Shown here: positions 8,926 to 19,073 of the stretch, piece by piece
Position numbering within the stretch: position 1 is the stretch's first letter
How the letters are laid out: each line of letters opens with the position of its first letter
Source of the DNA: an uncultured Planctomycetaceae bacterium
GTDB taxonomy: Bacteria > Planctomycetota > Planctomycetia > Pirellulales > Thermoguttaceae
Direction of reading: 5' to 3'
Length of the DNA: 64,000 bases
Assembly: GCA_946408825.1 (NCBI GenBank)
Contig: CAMJTU010000006.1
Span: 62,001 to 126,000 of the forward strand
Position numbers and translations under genes: made by a program
The notes under the pieces: model-generated
Told to the model about the DNA's origin: nothing
Databases searched by the model: none
The model's input: only the letters and a program-made list of their open reading frames with translations

Positions 8926-10125
8926 TTATCTTTCTTGCTTAATCGAAACCGCCATTGCCAAAGCGGAAACTATCATCACGACAATTAAGACTGTCGTCAC
9001 TGACGATAGGCAGTCGCAACGTTCAATCAAAAGGGCGATCCAATCGTAAACAAAAAAACCAGCCAAGAGTGCGAGGGTTGTCAGACCAAACGCAAAACCA
9101 ACCGACTTTCCACAATTTCTCGCGGTAGCCGTCAAAGTAATCGCCGTTGTCGAATTTAACAGGAGGACGCCTAACCAAAACATACTTAAACTTGAAGATA
9201 AAAAAAGAAGCGGTATCGGCGTAATGATAGCAAGGACGCCGCAAAGTCTCGCATTCAAAAGATCAGCCCCAAACCCGCCTAGAAATTTACCGGCAAAAGC
9301 GGCGAACGCGAGCGCTATTCCAGGAAAAGCTGGCACATGTCTTACGTTCCATATCTCAGTAGCTAAAAACCCAACGAGAGAACGAGAAAAAATCACAAAA
9401 AGTAACGCCAAAAGAAATCCAAAAGAGCGACTGGAGAAACAATTCCTCGTCAGTGATAAACACGAGTCTTTCTCGTGAATTATTATAGAATCGTCGTAAG
9501 GACTCTTGCAGAAAAACCAGACGCCTCCGGCGCTGATAATAGTCATAGAAAGCACATGGACAAACGTCAACCCTAGTTCAGAGTTGTTGCCGTAATAAAT
9601 ACCAAGCGATAACCCCAACGCTCCGGTTGAAATAAACGTTCCGGGACGCCAATGTTTACCATAATTCCGGGTCAAAGAATCGATTCCGCCGCCAACATGA
9701 AAAAACGCGTTTCCAATCCCGGCAAACACACAAGCCAATATTGAACACAGTACGAGTCCATTTGCTCTTCCCCAAAAAGGAAGACAAAAACTCGACAATA
9801 AGTCGAACATCTCGTTGTTATCCACAATTACGTGAACAACGAACGCCCCTGCCAGGAGTCCCCCCGCCAAAAGAGTTTCTCCACAAACGGAAGCGATCCG
9901 AGCAGTTCGAGCGTTAAAAAAAAGTCCAATAAGAAATTCAAGACCGAATGCCAACGTATTATAGAGACCAAAAACAACGACAATGGAGTCAGCAGAAAAC
10001 GCGTTGACTCGAACCAGTCGAAAAAGAAGGAAAGCGCAACTAAAATCAACAATGAAATGTGCGAAAGAGTATGCGCCAAGACTCAATAAGTCAAATCGTT
10101 TCGCTCTACTGCAAGAAATATCCAA
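8926..10125 (-). CDS. MFS-like multispanning membrane transporter
   Basis: A 399-residue protein with 11-12 predicted membrane segments across its whole length. The early motif HFIVDFSCAFLLF and the later GIGNAFFHVGGG resemble the first and middle helices of fosmidomycin-resistance-like major facilitator proteins (family recollection). The substrate cannot be inferred. It is preceded by the LpoB-like lipoprotein gene (65-bp gap) and followed by two small frames on the same strand. It may be part of one transcript running from 10892 down to 8112. Confidence 0.65.
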   Translation of the reverse strand: MDISCSRAKRFDLLSLGAYSFAHFIVDFSCAFLLFRLVRVNAFSADSIVVVFGLYNTLAFGLEFLIGLFFNARTARIASVCGETLLAGGLLAGAFVVHVIVDNNEMFDLLSSFCLPFWGRANGLVLCSILACVFAGIGNAFFHVGGGIDSLTRNYGKHWRPGTFISTGALGLSLGIYYGNNSELGLTFVHVLSMTIISAGGVWFFCKSPYDDSIIIHEKDSCLSLTRNCFSSRSFGFLLALLFVIFSRSLVGFLATEIWNVRHVPAFPGIALAFAAFAGKFLGGFGADLLNARLCGVLAIITPIPLLFLSSSLSMFWLGVLLLNSTTAITLTATARNCGKSVGFAFGLTTLALLAGFFVYDWIALLIERCDCLSSVTTVLIVVMIVSALAMAVSIKQER

Positions 10126-10190
10126 ATCAAACCGCCGATTAGCTGAAACCCCGTCTACGTGTCGATTCGAAGTAACGCAAATAGAATTAG

Positions 10191-10892
10191 TTATATCATA
10201 TCCTTAAGCCGCGCGCGAAACGACCTATTATAATGTTTCTTAAGTTCAACGGTTTGACGCGTCGAAGAGCCTGTATGAATATTTGTCAAATCAAGCGTCA
10301 AGGAGTACTTTACTTGGGAATCAACATTGTCTGTCGTAGTAGCAGTAGTGATTTTGGCAAAAAGAAGATAATCAAAGGGAGAATCCATCTCGCCAAGCGC
10401 AGAAGCAAAACGCGCCCTTTTATCTGGCAACAACAGGTCGTCCACACGAAGACCCGTTTCTCGAAGACCAGCCATAACCATTCTCGAATCAATCACGTCA
10501 AATTGATCTGACTGAGAGATCATCGTACGAATCGACTCGGCAAGACTCTCCCGAATATCTCCCAATTCTTCGCCACTCGCGTTTTCTACCCCGACAAAAC
10601 AGACTCTACGAATCATTGGATTCTCTGTGATTTGTCCAACGGTAGGACCTAAATCAGCTACTTCTTCTGGTTCGTTGGCAACTCTTGCCAAGAGTCCCTC
10701 GACAGCCGACTGAGCGGCAGGATCGTAAACTTCAGACCCTGCTCTATGACTACCAATGCGATCAGGAGTCGACGAATCTACAATCTTACCCTTCTGTGTT
10801 TCGCACCCAGCAAAAAATAAAACGGTTAAAAATAGAACTGTCAGAACCTGCAAGAATTGACTTGTTGTTCTATTGACAATCAAACCATCCAT
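10191..10892 (-). CDS. LpoB-like outer-membrane lipoprotein (penicillin-binding protein activator family)
   Basis: A 233-residue lipoprotein. The hydrophobic N-terminus ends in the lipobox FFAGC with Cys30 as the lipidation site. A Ser/Pro-rich linker follows, then a domain of about 135 residues: VCFVGVENASGE, SLAESIRTMI, FDVIDSRM, FDYLLFAKIT and YSLTLDLTNI. This order matches the LpoB fold (PF13036), which activates peptidoglycan synthase PBP1b in Enterobacteria. Many phyla carry such proteins with unproven partners. It sits downstream of the TlpA-like gene on the same strand, separated by a hairpin. Confidence 0.72.
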   Translation of the reverse strand: MDGLIVNRTTSQFLQVLTVLFLTVLFFAGCETQKGKIVDSSTPDRIGSHRAGSEVYDPAAQSAVEGLLARVANEPEEVADLGPTVGQITENPMIRRVCFVGVENASGEELGDIRESLAESIRTMISQSDQFDVIDSRMVMAGLRETGLRVDDLLLPDKRARFASALGEMDSPFDYLLFAKITTATTTDNVDSQVKYSLTLDLTNIHTGSSTRQTVELKKHYNRSFRARLKDMI

Positions 10893-10951
10893 AGAAAAGC
10901 CTTCGAAATTCTCCCAGTACCCCGCCGTTTACCTTGTCTCACACAAATAAG

Positions 10952-10981
10952 ACAAGCGCCCGTCTTAGGACAGGCGCTTGT
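10952..10981 (-). terminator. Hairpin between the TlpA-like and LpoB-like genes
   Basis: A 9-bp perfect stem (10952-10960 with 10973-10981) and 12-base loop. On the minus strand it is followed only by a weak T-rich stretch, so it may terminate or attenuate transcription from the TlpA-like gene. Confidence 0.45.
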
Positions 10982-11017
10982 AAGATAGTCAATTAAGGTC
11001 GGGATAACAAGACTGAA

Positions 11018-12004
11018 TCAGTTGATTGTCGGCATGCCAAGTTCGTCTGTATTGTCAGTTGAACTAACGCGACGCCGAGTTGCTCGATCCTGTTGCGTTG
11101 GCTCCGATATCTCAAATTTGATAGGCGACGTTTCTGGAAGTCGCCCTGCGTCGCGGAGTTTGTGCCCAATTTCGAAGAAGCGTTCAAGTTTCTTGTCGTC
11201 CAGCTCATACCCCGGCAACGTTGGCATCCCTTCCCATACGACTCCGCCAATTGTCGGTTCGAGAAGAATAGCGTGAGGAATCCCGTAAACTCCAAGTTTA
11301 TTAGCAAAACGTCTCCCAGTATCGACGGCGGCAAAATAACCGATCTCGAAAATATTCAGTCCCTTACCTGGCATATTACGAATTGCATTTTCATCCATCT
11401 CACAAATTGATACTACGACGAGATCGTCCTTATACTTTTTAGAGATGAAATCAAGATATGGAAGCGAACGACGACACGGAGGACACCAAGTCGCCCATAC
11501 CTCTACAAGAACGTACTTTCCGACAAGATCATTAGGGGTAGGTTCCCTTGTAATCCACTTTTCTACCGGGATAGCTGGAGTTATGTCTTCGAGGGCAGTC
11601 CAAAGAAATGAATCAGCCCAAATCATATGATCTCGCCTCAACGCGGGACTTCCCGGGGGAAGATTGGCGCTCTCAACAAGCCACGGCTGTTTTGACAGGT
11701 CAATCGTCGAGTCGGCGCTCTCGTCCGTGCTTTTCGATTCAGTTTGCACGCCGCTATCAACGCCGCAAACCATCTTGCCGTCAGGTCCTATAAAGCATGG
11801 ACCGCCGACGCCTTCGATCACTGACGCTTCTCCCCCTAAACTATCTTTGGCAGGCGGAATCGAGACGGCGTCATCCTCCATGAATTCAAACGCCATGACG
11901 TTATATCCTAAACCAATCACAAGCGTAACACAGGCGATAAGAATACAGTCTCTAAGCATGCTCTTTTCAATCATAACCCTACAAAAAGTCATTGTCGTCA
12001 CCAT
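11018..12004 (-). CDS. Exported TlpA-like thioredoxin-fold protein
   Basis: A 328-residue protein with an N-terminal hydrophobic anchor or signal (residues about 18-38) and a low-complexity acidic linker. The thioredoxin domain follows from about residue 155: VLVEVWATWCPPCRRSLPYL, with redox cysteines near residues 174 and 177, then the cis-Pro region GIPHAILL. It should act as a periplasmic thiol-disulfide reductase. The listed start places 15 residues before a third methionine (start codon at 11957-11959) that directly precedes the hydrophobic segment; that later start is plausible. It is divergent from the GT-C gene across 164 bp. Confidence 0.8.
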   Translation of the reverse strand: MVTTMTFCRVMIEKSMLRDCILIACVTLVIGLGYNVMAFEFMEDDAVSIPPAKDSLGGEASVIEGVGGPCFIGPDGKMVCGVDSGVQTESKSTDESADSTIDLSKQPWLVESANLPPGSPALRRDHMIWADSFLWTALEDITPAIPVEKWITREPTPNDLVGKYVLVEVWATWCPPCRRSLPYLDFISKKYKDDLVVVSICEMDENAIRNMPGKGLNIFEIGYFAAVDTGRRFANKLGVYGIPHAILLEPTIGGVVWEGMPTLPGYELDDKKLERFFEIGHKLRDAGRLPETSPIKFEISEPTQQDRATRRRVSSTDNTDELGMPTIN

Positions 12005-12168
12005 AGATCACGTTTTCAGAAACTCAACTTGAAACGTCGCGCGACAACTCGCCGATATTTCCAACCTCTGCTCTGTACACCGACAGGCGCTTCGGCTATC
12101 ATACCCTAATGGTTTAACAGTTTCAAGCCTTAGAGGTTTTCGACTCGCCGAAAGGATCAGTATTCAAG

Positions 12169-14535
12169 ATGACAAAGACAACGAAGACAAACCAATTTCA
12201 TGTACGATTGTTCCACAGGTTTGGCGCGTTTCTTCTTGGCGTTTTGATTCTAGTCACAGCGTTTTTTTTTCAAAATCAACCTTTCACAAATCTTGGTACG
12301 CCTGAATCTCCGACTCCACATTGGGCGGTAACACTTAACGCGTTTTGTAACGAGGGTTTTCTCCGAGACGTCTGGTTCGGCGTCGATCTACCTCCCGCAG
12401 CCTTTACAGGAGAAAGGATTCTGGCGACGGGACTTGGCATTTTTGTTGTCGTGACTCTTTTCTTCCTTGGTCGCCTACTCTTTGCACCTTTTAAAAAGTC
12501 TCTCATTACAACGGAATACGAAACTTGGTTCTTCGCGGGAGTTTTAGGGCTTATTTTCATTTCGTTAGAGTTTCAAATAGCGGGTTTGCTACGTCATGCT
12601 TCCCTACCAATACTACTGCAAACATTTGTAATTTTCGTTGTCGGTCTCACGTCGACGATAATCAGTTTCGTCAGGACAAAAAAAACAAAATTGTCGGCTA
12701 ACAAAAATAATGTTCCTGCCAAACCTAGTTCTCATAAATGTGTCTTGACTCTGCAGGTTTTACTTCTCGCACTGTTCGTCTCTTTTTATTTTTTCTCTGC
12801 AAGTCAACCGATTTTTGAGTACGACGCGCTGGAATACCACACGCAAGGAGCAAGAGAGATATACGAAACCGGTTCCATCGACTTCTCGCCTGTTAACGTT
12901 TATTTGAATATGCCTCTGGGGGCGGAAATGTATTACGTAACAGGTCTAAACTTTGTACGAGACATTGGACTACAGGGAACCGATACGTTGCGACTTGGTT
13001 TGCTCATAGGAAAGACTATTCTTGTAGCTGTGCCGTTACTTATAGCGTTCGGTCTTATCTGCTTTTGCGTGCGTTTTTTTAACAGCCTTGACGGAGGGCT
13101 CTGGAGCGCTATTGTTTTTCTTTCCTTCCCTAATCTTTTTGAAGTATGCTCAAACGGTCTCAACGAAGGAACGTTAGCGTTGTCGCTTTTCGCCGTATGC
13201 TACGCCGTTTTTCTCGCGTTTGACTCTCAAAAATCAGTAGTAAAAAGTCGCGACGTCGTCGCCGTTTCGACATTGTTGGGATTGTTCGCAGGTTTTGCCG
13301 CCGCCGTCAAATACACCGGAGTAATTTTCATTTCAATTCCAACGTTCATCGCAATTTCAGCGTTGTTATTACGCCCTGTCATTTTTCCATCCGTCGCCCA
13401 CAAGGGCGAAGAAGATAAGGAGACTAACCTACGCTATCAGCGTCGTTCGTATTTCGCCTTGACTGCGCTCTCTCTCACAACGTTCGTCCTTGCCGCGTCT
13501 CTCGTTTGCGGAGGATGGTATATAAAGAACTACGTCGCGTCAGGAAACCCGGTTTATCCACTTTGCTATGGGGTCTTTGGCGACGAAACAGGGGAATGGA
13601 ACGAAGCCATTAATTTGCGTTGGCAAAAGGCTCATTCGCCGACAGGGTTCAACGGTTCAGAGTTAGGTAAGGCAGTTGCTCATGCGTTTTGGAAAGATGA
13701 TTTTGGCTCGCCGTTATATATTTACGTATCTTTCATCGGAGTTATGACATTTTTCGGCGTTTTCCATCCACGAATCGCCCTCGAACGTCGAAAACAAACC
13801 CAACGTTTATTGGCGCTCTTTGTTTTCGTGGTAATCTTTGGAGCGGCCTGGTTTTTTTTAACGCATCGACTCACGCGTTTCTTGTTGCCACTCTCGCCAC
13901 TTTTTGCGTTATTACTTGGCCTCGGGGTCTCGGCGTCTTTTAAAGCCAAATCGCTGACTCTCAAATCAATCGTAACAGGAACCCTTTTATTTTCCTTATT
14001 CTACTCAGGACTCTTGATAGACATTCTTGGTCAAGGAAGGCTGGCGCCTCTCCGTGCTCTGGAAAACGATCCCGATCGATTTCCAGCAGTCGCGTTATTT
14101 TTCAACAATCATCCGGAACTCCTTTCAAATGCCGACGGTAACACGACTCAAGGAAAAAAACTTTTGCTTGTGGGAGACGCAAAGGCATGCGCCTATCATG
14201 TGCCTGTTCTCTACTCAACCTGTTGGAATAACTCTCCTCTCGTTTCGATAATCAATGAAGGAGTAAATCGAGACGCTAATGGTAAAATTACAGGCGTCTT
14301 TAACGCAGACGCCATCAAAAATGCGTTCGTTGCCTCAGACGTCGCGTATATCAGCGTAGATTTCAGAGAATTAGCGCGTTTTAGAAGTGATGGGAATTAC
14401 GGATTTAACAATCCAGAAATTGACGAAAATCTTTTTCTCATGCTGATGCAAGCTGGGATTATCGAACCTTTTTCACCTGACGAACTAAACAACGATATTG
14501 CTTCTACCCAAGTTTTCAAAGTAACAGGTTTTTAA
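12169..14535 (+). CDS. GT-C fold integral membrane glycosyltransferase (ArnT/PMT-like)
   Basis: A 788-residue protein with roughly 11-13 membrane segments. In the first large periplasmic loop is FEYDALEYHTQGAREI, about residues 220-235. This acidic motif is typical of GT-C glycosyltransferases that use polyprenyl-phosphate sugars. A soluble C-terminal part of about 150 residues follows. It probably transfers a sugar from a lipid carrier to an envelope acceptor; acceptor and donor are unknown. It is a single gene with divergent control from the thioredoxin-like gene. Hairpin 14548-14577 follows without a T-run. Confidence 0.65.
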   Translation: MTKTTKTNQFHVRLFHRFGAFLLGVLILVTAFFFQNQPFTNLGTPESPTPHWAVTLNAFCNEGFLRDVWFGVDLPPAAFTGERILATGLGIFVVVTLFFLGRLLFAPFKKSLITTEYETWFFAGVLGLIFISLEFQIAGLLRHASLPILLQTFVIFVVGLTSTIISFVRTKKTKLSANKNNVPAKPSSHKCVLTLQVLLLALFVSFYFFSASQPIFEYDALEYHTQGAREIYETGSIDFSPVNVYLNMPLGAEMYYVTGLNFVRDIGLQGTDTLRLGLLIGKTILVAVPLLIAFGLICFCVRFFNSLDGGLWSAIVFLSFPNLFEVCSNGLNEGTLALSLFAVCYAVFLAFDSQKSVVKSRDVVAVSTLLGLFAGFAAAVKYTGVIFISIPTFIAISALLLRPVIFPSVAHKGEEDKETNLRYQRRSYFALTALSLTTFVLAASLVCGGWYIKNYVASGNPVYPLCYGVFGDETGEWNEAINLRWQKAHSPTGFNGSELGKAVAHAFWKDDFGSPLYIYVSFIGVMTFFGVFHPRIALERRKQTQRLLALFVFVVIFGAAWFFLTHRLTRFLLPLSPLFALLLGLGVSASFKAKSLTLKSIVTGTLLFSLFYSGLLIDILGQGRLAPLRALENDPDRFPAVALFFNNHPELLSNADGNTTQGKKLLLVGDAKACAYHVPVLYSTCWNNSPLVSIINEGVNRDANGKITGVFNADAIKNAFVASDVAYISVDFRELARFRSDGNYGFNNPEIDENLFLMLMQAGIIEPFSPDELNNDIASTQVFKVTGF

Positions 14536-14547
14536 CAAATCATTTCG

Positions 14548-14577
14548 CTCTTCGTATGAAACAATCAAAACGAAGAG
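14548..14577 (+). terminator. Weak hairpin after the GT-C gene
   Basis: An 8-bp stem (14548-14555 with 14570-14577), 14-base loop, no clear T-run. It may be a weak terminator. Confidence 0.3.
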
Positions 14578-14598
14578 TTAAGAATCATTCGTCCCGGA

Positions 14599-14626
14599 TT
14601 GTGAAAACATAACGACAAGGTAGAAT
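14599..14626 (+). promoter_or_regulatory. Candidate promoter of fhs
   Basis: TTGTGA (14599-14604), 16-bp spacer and TAGAAT (14621-14626), about 87 bp before the fhs start. Confidence 0.4.
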
Positions 14627-14712
14627 AAGAACGTGAGGCGTGTTTTTCTATCATGCCTTTTCCATTTTGTGCGCCGACAATTCAAGCGTAATCTAACAAG
14701 AGGGAAACGCCA

Positions 14713-16401
14713 ATGGTTTCTAGATCTATCCCTTCTGACATTGAAATTTCTCGCCAAGCGACGTTACGTCCAATTACCGAAGTCGCTTCCAAGCTCGGAA
14801 TTTCAGAAAACGATCTTGAGCTCTTCGGAAAATATAAAGCTAAAGTATCACTCCAAAAGCTTAATCGACTTCCGAGTAAAAACGACTCCAAACTCATTCT
14901 CGTCACCGCTATTAACCCTACTCCTGCCGGAGAGGGAAAAACAACCGTCAGCATTGGTCTTGCCGACGCTTTAAATCTTCTAAACAAAAAGACTTGTCTT
15001 TGTCTTCGCGAACCGTCTCTTGGACCGTGTTTCGGAGTTAAGGGAGGGGCTGCAGGCGGAGGCTATGCACAAATCGAACCGATGGAGGATATCAACCTCC
15101 ATTTTACGGGCGATTTTCATGCGATCACCGCCGCGCATAATCTCCTCGCAGCGATGGTTGACAACTCAATTCATCAGGGTAATCCGCTTAACCTTGACCC
15201 ACGTCGAATCGTTTGGGGACGAACGCTCGACGTCAACGAGCGTGCTTTACGTCAGATAGTTTTGGGGCTAGGAGGCGCCGCTAATTCCGTCCCCCGCGAA
15301 AGCGGTTTTGTTATTACAGCTGCTTCCGAGGTAATGGCCATTTTCTGTCTGAGTACAGATCTTTTCGATTTACGCGATCGGCTCGGTAATATCGTGGTCG
15401 GCTATGACTATCACGGTAAAGCGGTAACGGCGCGAGATCTGAAGGCAAACGGCGCGATGACGGTTCTTTTGAAGGACGCCGTCAATCCAAACCTTGTTCA
15501 AACGCTTGAAGGAACGCCCGCCTTCGTTCACGGAGGTCCTTTTGCCAATATCGCTCATGGTTGCAATAGCATTGTCGCGACGACAACGGCTTTGAAACTT
15601 GCGGATTACGTCGTAACAGAAGCGGGATTCGGGGCTGACCTTGGTGCCGAAAAATTCCTCGATATCAAATGTCGCAAAGCCGGACTTAAGCCCGACGCCG
15701 CGGTTCTCGTCGCAACGGTACGCGCGCTGAAGTACCATGGCGGCGTGCCCAAAGCAAATCTTGGCGAACCCAATGTTGACGCGGTCACGTTAGGGGTCGC
15801 TAACCTAAAACGTCATATTGAAAATTTGAAGAAATACAATCTTCCCGTAGTTGTTGCCATTAATAAATTTGACAGCGACGTCTCAGAAGAAATCGACGTC
15901 GTTCGCAAAGCTTGCGCCGACCTCGGAGTACAGTCCTCTTGCGCGACGCACTGGAGCGAAGGAGGTAAAGGCGCTGTTGAATTGGCTCAAAAAGTTCTCG
16001 ACACAATTGACGCTAATCTCGAAAATCAGTTTTCGCCGATCTATTCCGACGAACTGACAATCCGAGAAAAAATTGACAAAGTAGCCAAAGAGATTTATCG
16101 GGCCGGTTCCGTAGCCTATTCAAAGCAAGCTGAACGTCAACTTGAAACGCTTGTCGCTCAAGGTTGTGACAATTTGCCGGTATGTATTTCTAAAACGCAA
16201 TACTCTTTTTCGTCAGATCCCCAATTACTGGGCGCCCCAGATAACTTTGAACTCACTGTGCGCGAGCTCCGCTGGAGCGCAGGCGCCGGTTTTATCGTCG
16301 CCATGACAGGTGAAATCATTGCAGCTCCGGGGCTTCCGAAAGTTCCAGCGGCAGAGGCAATCGACGTCAACGAAAACGGCGACGTTGTTGGGCTTTTCTA
16401 A
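14713..16401 (+). CDS. fhs: Formate--tetrahydrofolate ligase
   Basis: Makes 10-formyl-THF from formate, THF and ATP, feeding one-carbon metabolism. The 562-residue product shows the P-loop TPAGEGKTT near residues 71-79. It also has [50 protein letters not shown] and [13 protein letters not shown], all hallmarks of Fhs, and the normal length. Ribosome binding site AGAGGGAA precedes the ATG by about seven bases, fixing the start. It is followed by a strong terminator, so it is monocistronic. The fused homocysteine methyltransferase/MTHFR at 58201 uses the same folate pool. Confidence 0.97.
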   Translation: MVSRSIPSDIEISRQATLRPITEVASKLGISENDLELFGKYKAKVSLQKLNRLPSKNDSKLILVTAINPTPAGEGKTTVSIGLADALNLLNKKTCLCLREPSLGPCFGVKGGAAGGGYAQIEPMEDINLHFTGDFHAITAAHNLLAAMVDNSIHQGNPLNLDPRRIVWGRTLDVNERALRQIVLGLGGAANSVPRESGFVITAASEVMAIFCLSTDLFDLRDRLGNIVVGYDYHGKAVTARDLKANGAMTVLLKDAVNPNLVQTLEGTPAFVHGGPFANIAHGCNSIVATTTALKLADYVVTEAGFGADLGAEKFLDIKCRKAGLKPDAAVLVATVRALKYHGGVPKANLGEPNVDAVTLGVANLKRHIENLKKYNLPVVVAINKFDSDVSEEIDVVRKACADLGVQSSCATHWSEGGKGAVELAQKVLDTIDANLENQFSPIYSDELTIREKIDKVAKEIYRAGSVAYSKQAERQLETLVAQGCDNLPVCISKTQYSFSSDPQLLGAPDNFELTVRELRWSAGAGFIVAMTGEIIAAPGLPKVPAAEAIDVNENGDVVGLF

Positions 16402-16441
16402 TCCCTTGTTGAGGTTATTCCCTCTGATTAAGGCGTTATAT

Positions 16442-16473
16442 AGGCGCGTCGTAACGTCGGCGCGCCTTTTTTT
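16442..16473 (+). terminator. Intrinsic terminator of fhs
   Basis: Stem of seven G/C-rich pairs (16442-16448 with 16461-16467) followed directly by a T-run. Confidence 0.8.
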
Positions 16474-16509
16474 CGGAGTTTCTTTCTTGAATCGAATCTA
16501 ATCAACGCA

Positions 16510-18984
16510 ATGTTACAGATGATAGCTACTTCAACGACCGGTCTTGAATCTGTCGTTTTCAACGAGTTGAAACGTCTCGGTTTCTCGCCTCGCAACTCCG
16601 AAACTGAAGTGGGACGTACTTTTTTTGAAGGCGATTTCTTTGAACTCGTTAAGGCGAACTTGTGGCTGCGATCAGCTGGAAAAATTCTCGTAAAACTTGC
16701 AGAATTCGATATTAAAGACGATTTCGACGTTCTCTTTGACGCTGTTAGAAAAATAGAATGGGAAAACTGGGCGCTTCGCGACGCCTCGTTCGTCGTCGAA
16801 GGTCGTTCTGTTCGTTCGACAATTACGAGCGTTCCAGCCCTTCAAAGAACAGTTAAAAAGGCTATTGTTTCACGCCTCTCTAAGATATGGAAAACAACGA
16901 CGCTCCCAGAAACTGGGGCTAGGTACGAAGTGGAGATTTCACTTTATAAAGATCGTGCGACGATCACGTTGAATTCAACTGGTCGCGGTCTACATCGACG
17001 CGGCTATCGTTTGATGAATGTGACAGCTCCCCTTCGCGAAACACTCGCCGCCGCGCTCGTTCAACTTTCAGTATGGAGACCTGGACGCGCGTTCGTCGAT
17101 CCATTCTGCGGTTCAGGAACAATTCCAATCGAGGCGGCGCTTATAGGACGAAATATCGCGCCAGGAATGAAGCGTGAGTTTGACGCTGAAAAATGGTCGT
17201 GCATTCCAAACCGGATTTGGTCCGAGGCGCGAAAAGAGGCGCGTGACTTAATACTTCCCCCTCTTAAAGAAAAGATCTGTGGTTACGATATTGACGAAAA
17301 ATGCGTTAGTCTCTCGCGAAAACACGCGGAACTTGCAGGCGTAGCGCAGGACGTCGTTTTCGCAAAACGAGACTTCAACGATCTACAAGACGATCGGGAA
17401 TATGGCTGCGTTGTCTGTAACCCGCCTTACGGCGAGCGCCTAGGGGAAGTTGCCGAGTTACGACCTCTCTACGAGTCGATTCCTGCGGTGCTCTCCAGAC
17501 TTCCTACGTGGAGTCATTTCATTTTCACAAATTGGCTGGATTTCTCGGAACTGATTGGTCAAGAAGCGACTCGACGGCGAAAGCTCTATAACGGACGCGT
17601 TGAGTGTGTATATTACCAATTTCTTGGACCGCCTCCTCCAAAATCCTTCTGGCAAAAAATTGACGCAGACGTTTCGAACTCTGTAAATTCCGGCGTTGAG
17701 TCGTCTTCTGAGCTCGACTCAGAACTGCGTCAGAACGTATCAGTCGAGGAAGAGAATCTCAGGCCCAAATTAGAAATCGAGTCGACCGAACTGATTCCCG
17801 TCTTTGCCGGACTTGATTCGTACGCCGAATATCAATCTGTAGAATTCGGACGCTGCCTTCGCAATCGTGTTCGACACCTTCGCCGTTACCCTTCTCGCGG
17901 AATAACTTGTTATCGACTTTACGACAGAGACTTTCCGGAGGTCCCGCTAGCAATCGACGTCTTTGAAGGTAAGTGGCTTCATATCGCCGAATACGAAAGA
18001 CCGGATGGTCGTAGCGTCGGTCAACATAGGCTTTGGCTTGACAAAATGGTTGCCGTCGCCGCCGATATTACCGGAATTCCTCGAGAAAACGTCTTCGTTA
18101 AACGGCGTGCACGACAACGTGGAAATGTGCAATATGAAAAGCTTAATGAGTCGGGGAAAGTTATCCGCGTCCATGAAGGAGGATTGACGTTTCTGTGCAA
18201 CATGACTGATTATCTTGACGTTGGACTATTTCTCGATCACCGTCAGACTCACGACATGGTTAGACGCGAGGCGCGTGACAAGCGTTTTCTTAACCTTTTT
18301 TGTTACACGGGCGTTTTCACTTGCTATGCAGCTGACGGCGGGGCCCAATCGACTGTCTCCGTCGACCTTTCCTCTACTTATCTTGAATGGTGTGAGGCGA
18401 ACTTTCGTGAAAACGGTTTTATGAATCATGGCAATCGGCGCAACGTGTCAGACCCTGACAACCTATTCGTTAAATCTGACGTATTGAGTTTTCTTCGCAT
18501 GATTCCACATGCGAGCGAAAGAGATTCGGAAGTGGTCAAACAGATTGAAGATTCGGCGGCAACCATTGGCGACTTCAAGCGTCGTGCTCATTATACGCGC
18601 TCCAGTTCCGAGAAAAAAAACATCAGACGTTCGCCTCATAACAAAGACAAAACAATCAAAGTGAACGTCACGCAAGAATCCCCATTTGGCATTAGCCGAT
18701 CAGATTTTGATTTATGTGTCTGTGATCCTCCAACTTTTTCCAATAGCAAATCGACGGACGCAGACTGGGATGTTCAGCGTCGACATGTCGAACTTCTCCG
18801 AATTCTCGCCACGCGCATGAAACCCGGAGGAATCGTCTATTTTTCTAATAATTTCAAAAAGTTTAAGCTTGACGCCCAGAGTCTGGCTGATTTGTATGAT
18901 TTCCGAGAAATTTCAAATCGAACCGTTCCTGACGACTTCCGAAATAAACGAATTCATCGTTGCTGGCGAATGATTGCTAAGTAG
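16510..18984 (+). CDS. rlmL: 23S rRNA bifunctional methyltransferase RlmKL (m2G2445 / m7G2069)
   Basis: An 824-residue fusion. Residues about 1-160 form the THUMP RNA-binding region. About 160-390 is the RlmL methyltransferase, with the FVDPFCGSGTIPIEA SAM loop and the N-methyl-base motif NPPYGERL near residue 303. After an acidic Ser-rich linker (about 395-430) comes the RlmK methyltransferase, with FLNLFCYTGVFTCYAADGGA and CDPPTFSNSK near residue 737. The RlmK half carries an unusual Lys/Arg/Ser-rich insertion of about 60 residues between its acidic segment (FVKSDVLSFL) and the CDPP motif. The start has no clear ribosome binding site; Met4 is an alternative. A bidirectional terminator follows. 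Confidence 0.92.
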   Translation: MLQMIATSTTGLESVVFNELKRLGFSPRNSETEVGRTFFEGDFFELVKANLWLRSAGKILVKLAEFDIKDDFDVLFDAVRKIEWENWALRDASFVVEGRSVRSTITSVPALQRTVKKAIVSRLSKIWKTTTLPETGARYEVEISLYKDRATITLNSTGRGLHRRGYRLMNVTAPLRETLAAALVQLSVWRPGRAFVDPFCGSGTIPIEAALIGRNIAPGMKREFDAEKWSCIPNRIWSEARKEARDLILPPLKEKICGYDIDEKCVSLSRKHAELAGVAQDVVFAKRDFNDLQDDREYGCVVCNPPYGERLGEVAELRPLYESIPAVLSRLPTWSHFIFTNWLDFSELIGQEATRRRKLYNGRVECVYYQFLGPPPPKSFWQKIDADVSNSVNSGVESSSELDSELRQNVSVEEENLRPKLEIESTELIPVFAGLDSYAEYQSVEFGRCLRNRVRHLRRYPSRGITCYRLYDRDFPEVPLAIDVFEGKWLHIAEYERPDGRSVGQHRLWLDKMVAVAADITGIPRENVFVKRRARQRGNVQYEKLNESGKVIRVHEGGLTFLCNMTDYLDVGLFLDHRQTHDMVRREARDKRFLNLFCYTGVFTCYAADGGAQSTVSVDLSSTYLEWCEANFRENGFMNHGNRRNVSDPDNLFVKSDVLSFLRMIPHASERDSEVVKQIEDSAATIGDFKRRAHYTRSSSEKKNIRRSPHNKDKTIKVNVTQESPFGISRSDFDLCVCDPPTFSNSKSTDADWDVQRRHVELLRILATRMKPGGIVYFSNNFKKFKLDAQSLADLYDFREISNRTVPDDFRNKRIHRCWRMIAK

Positions 18985-18994
18985 CGGAATACAA

Positions 18995-19034
18995 AAAAAC
19001 CGCCGAAAGAACAATTATTTTCGGCGGTTTTTCA
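18995..19034. terminator. Bidirectional intrinsic terminator
   Basis: A 14-bp stem (18995-19008 with 19019-19032) rich in CCGCCG, flanked by A-run and T-run. It lies between convergent rlmKL and the BPL_N gene. Confidence 0.85.
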
Positions 19035-19073
19035 GACTCTGAGTAACGAGAAAACTTAGGCGTAATCTTGCCG

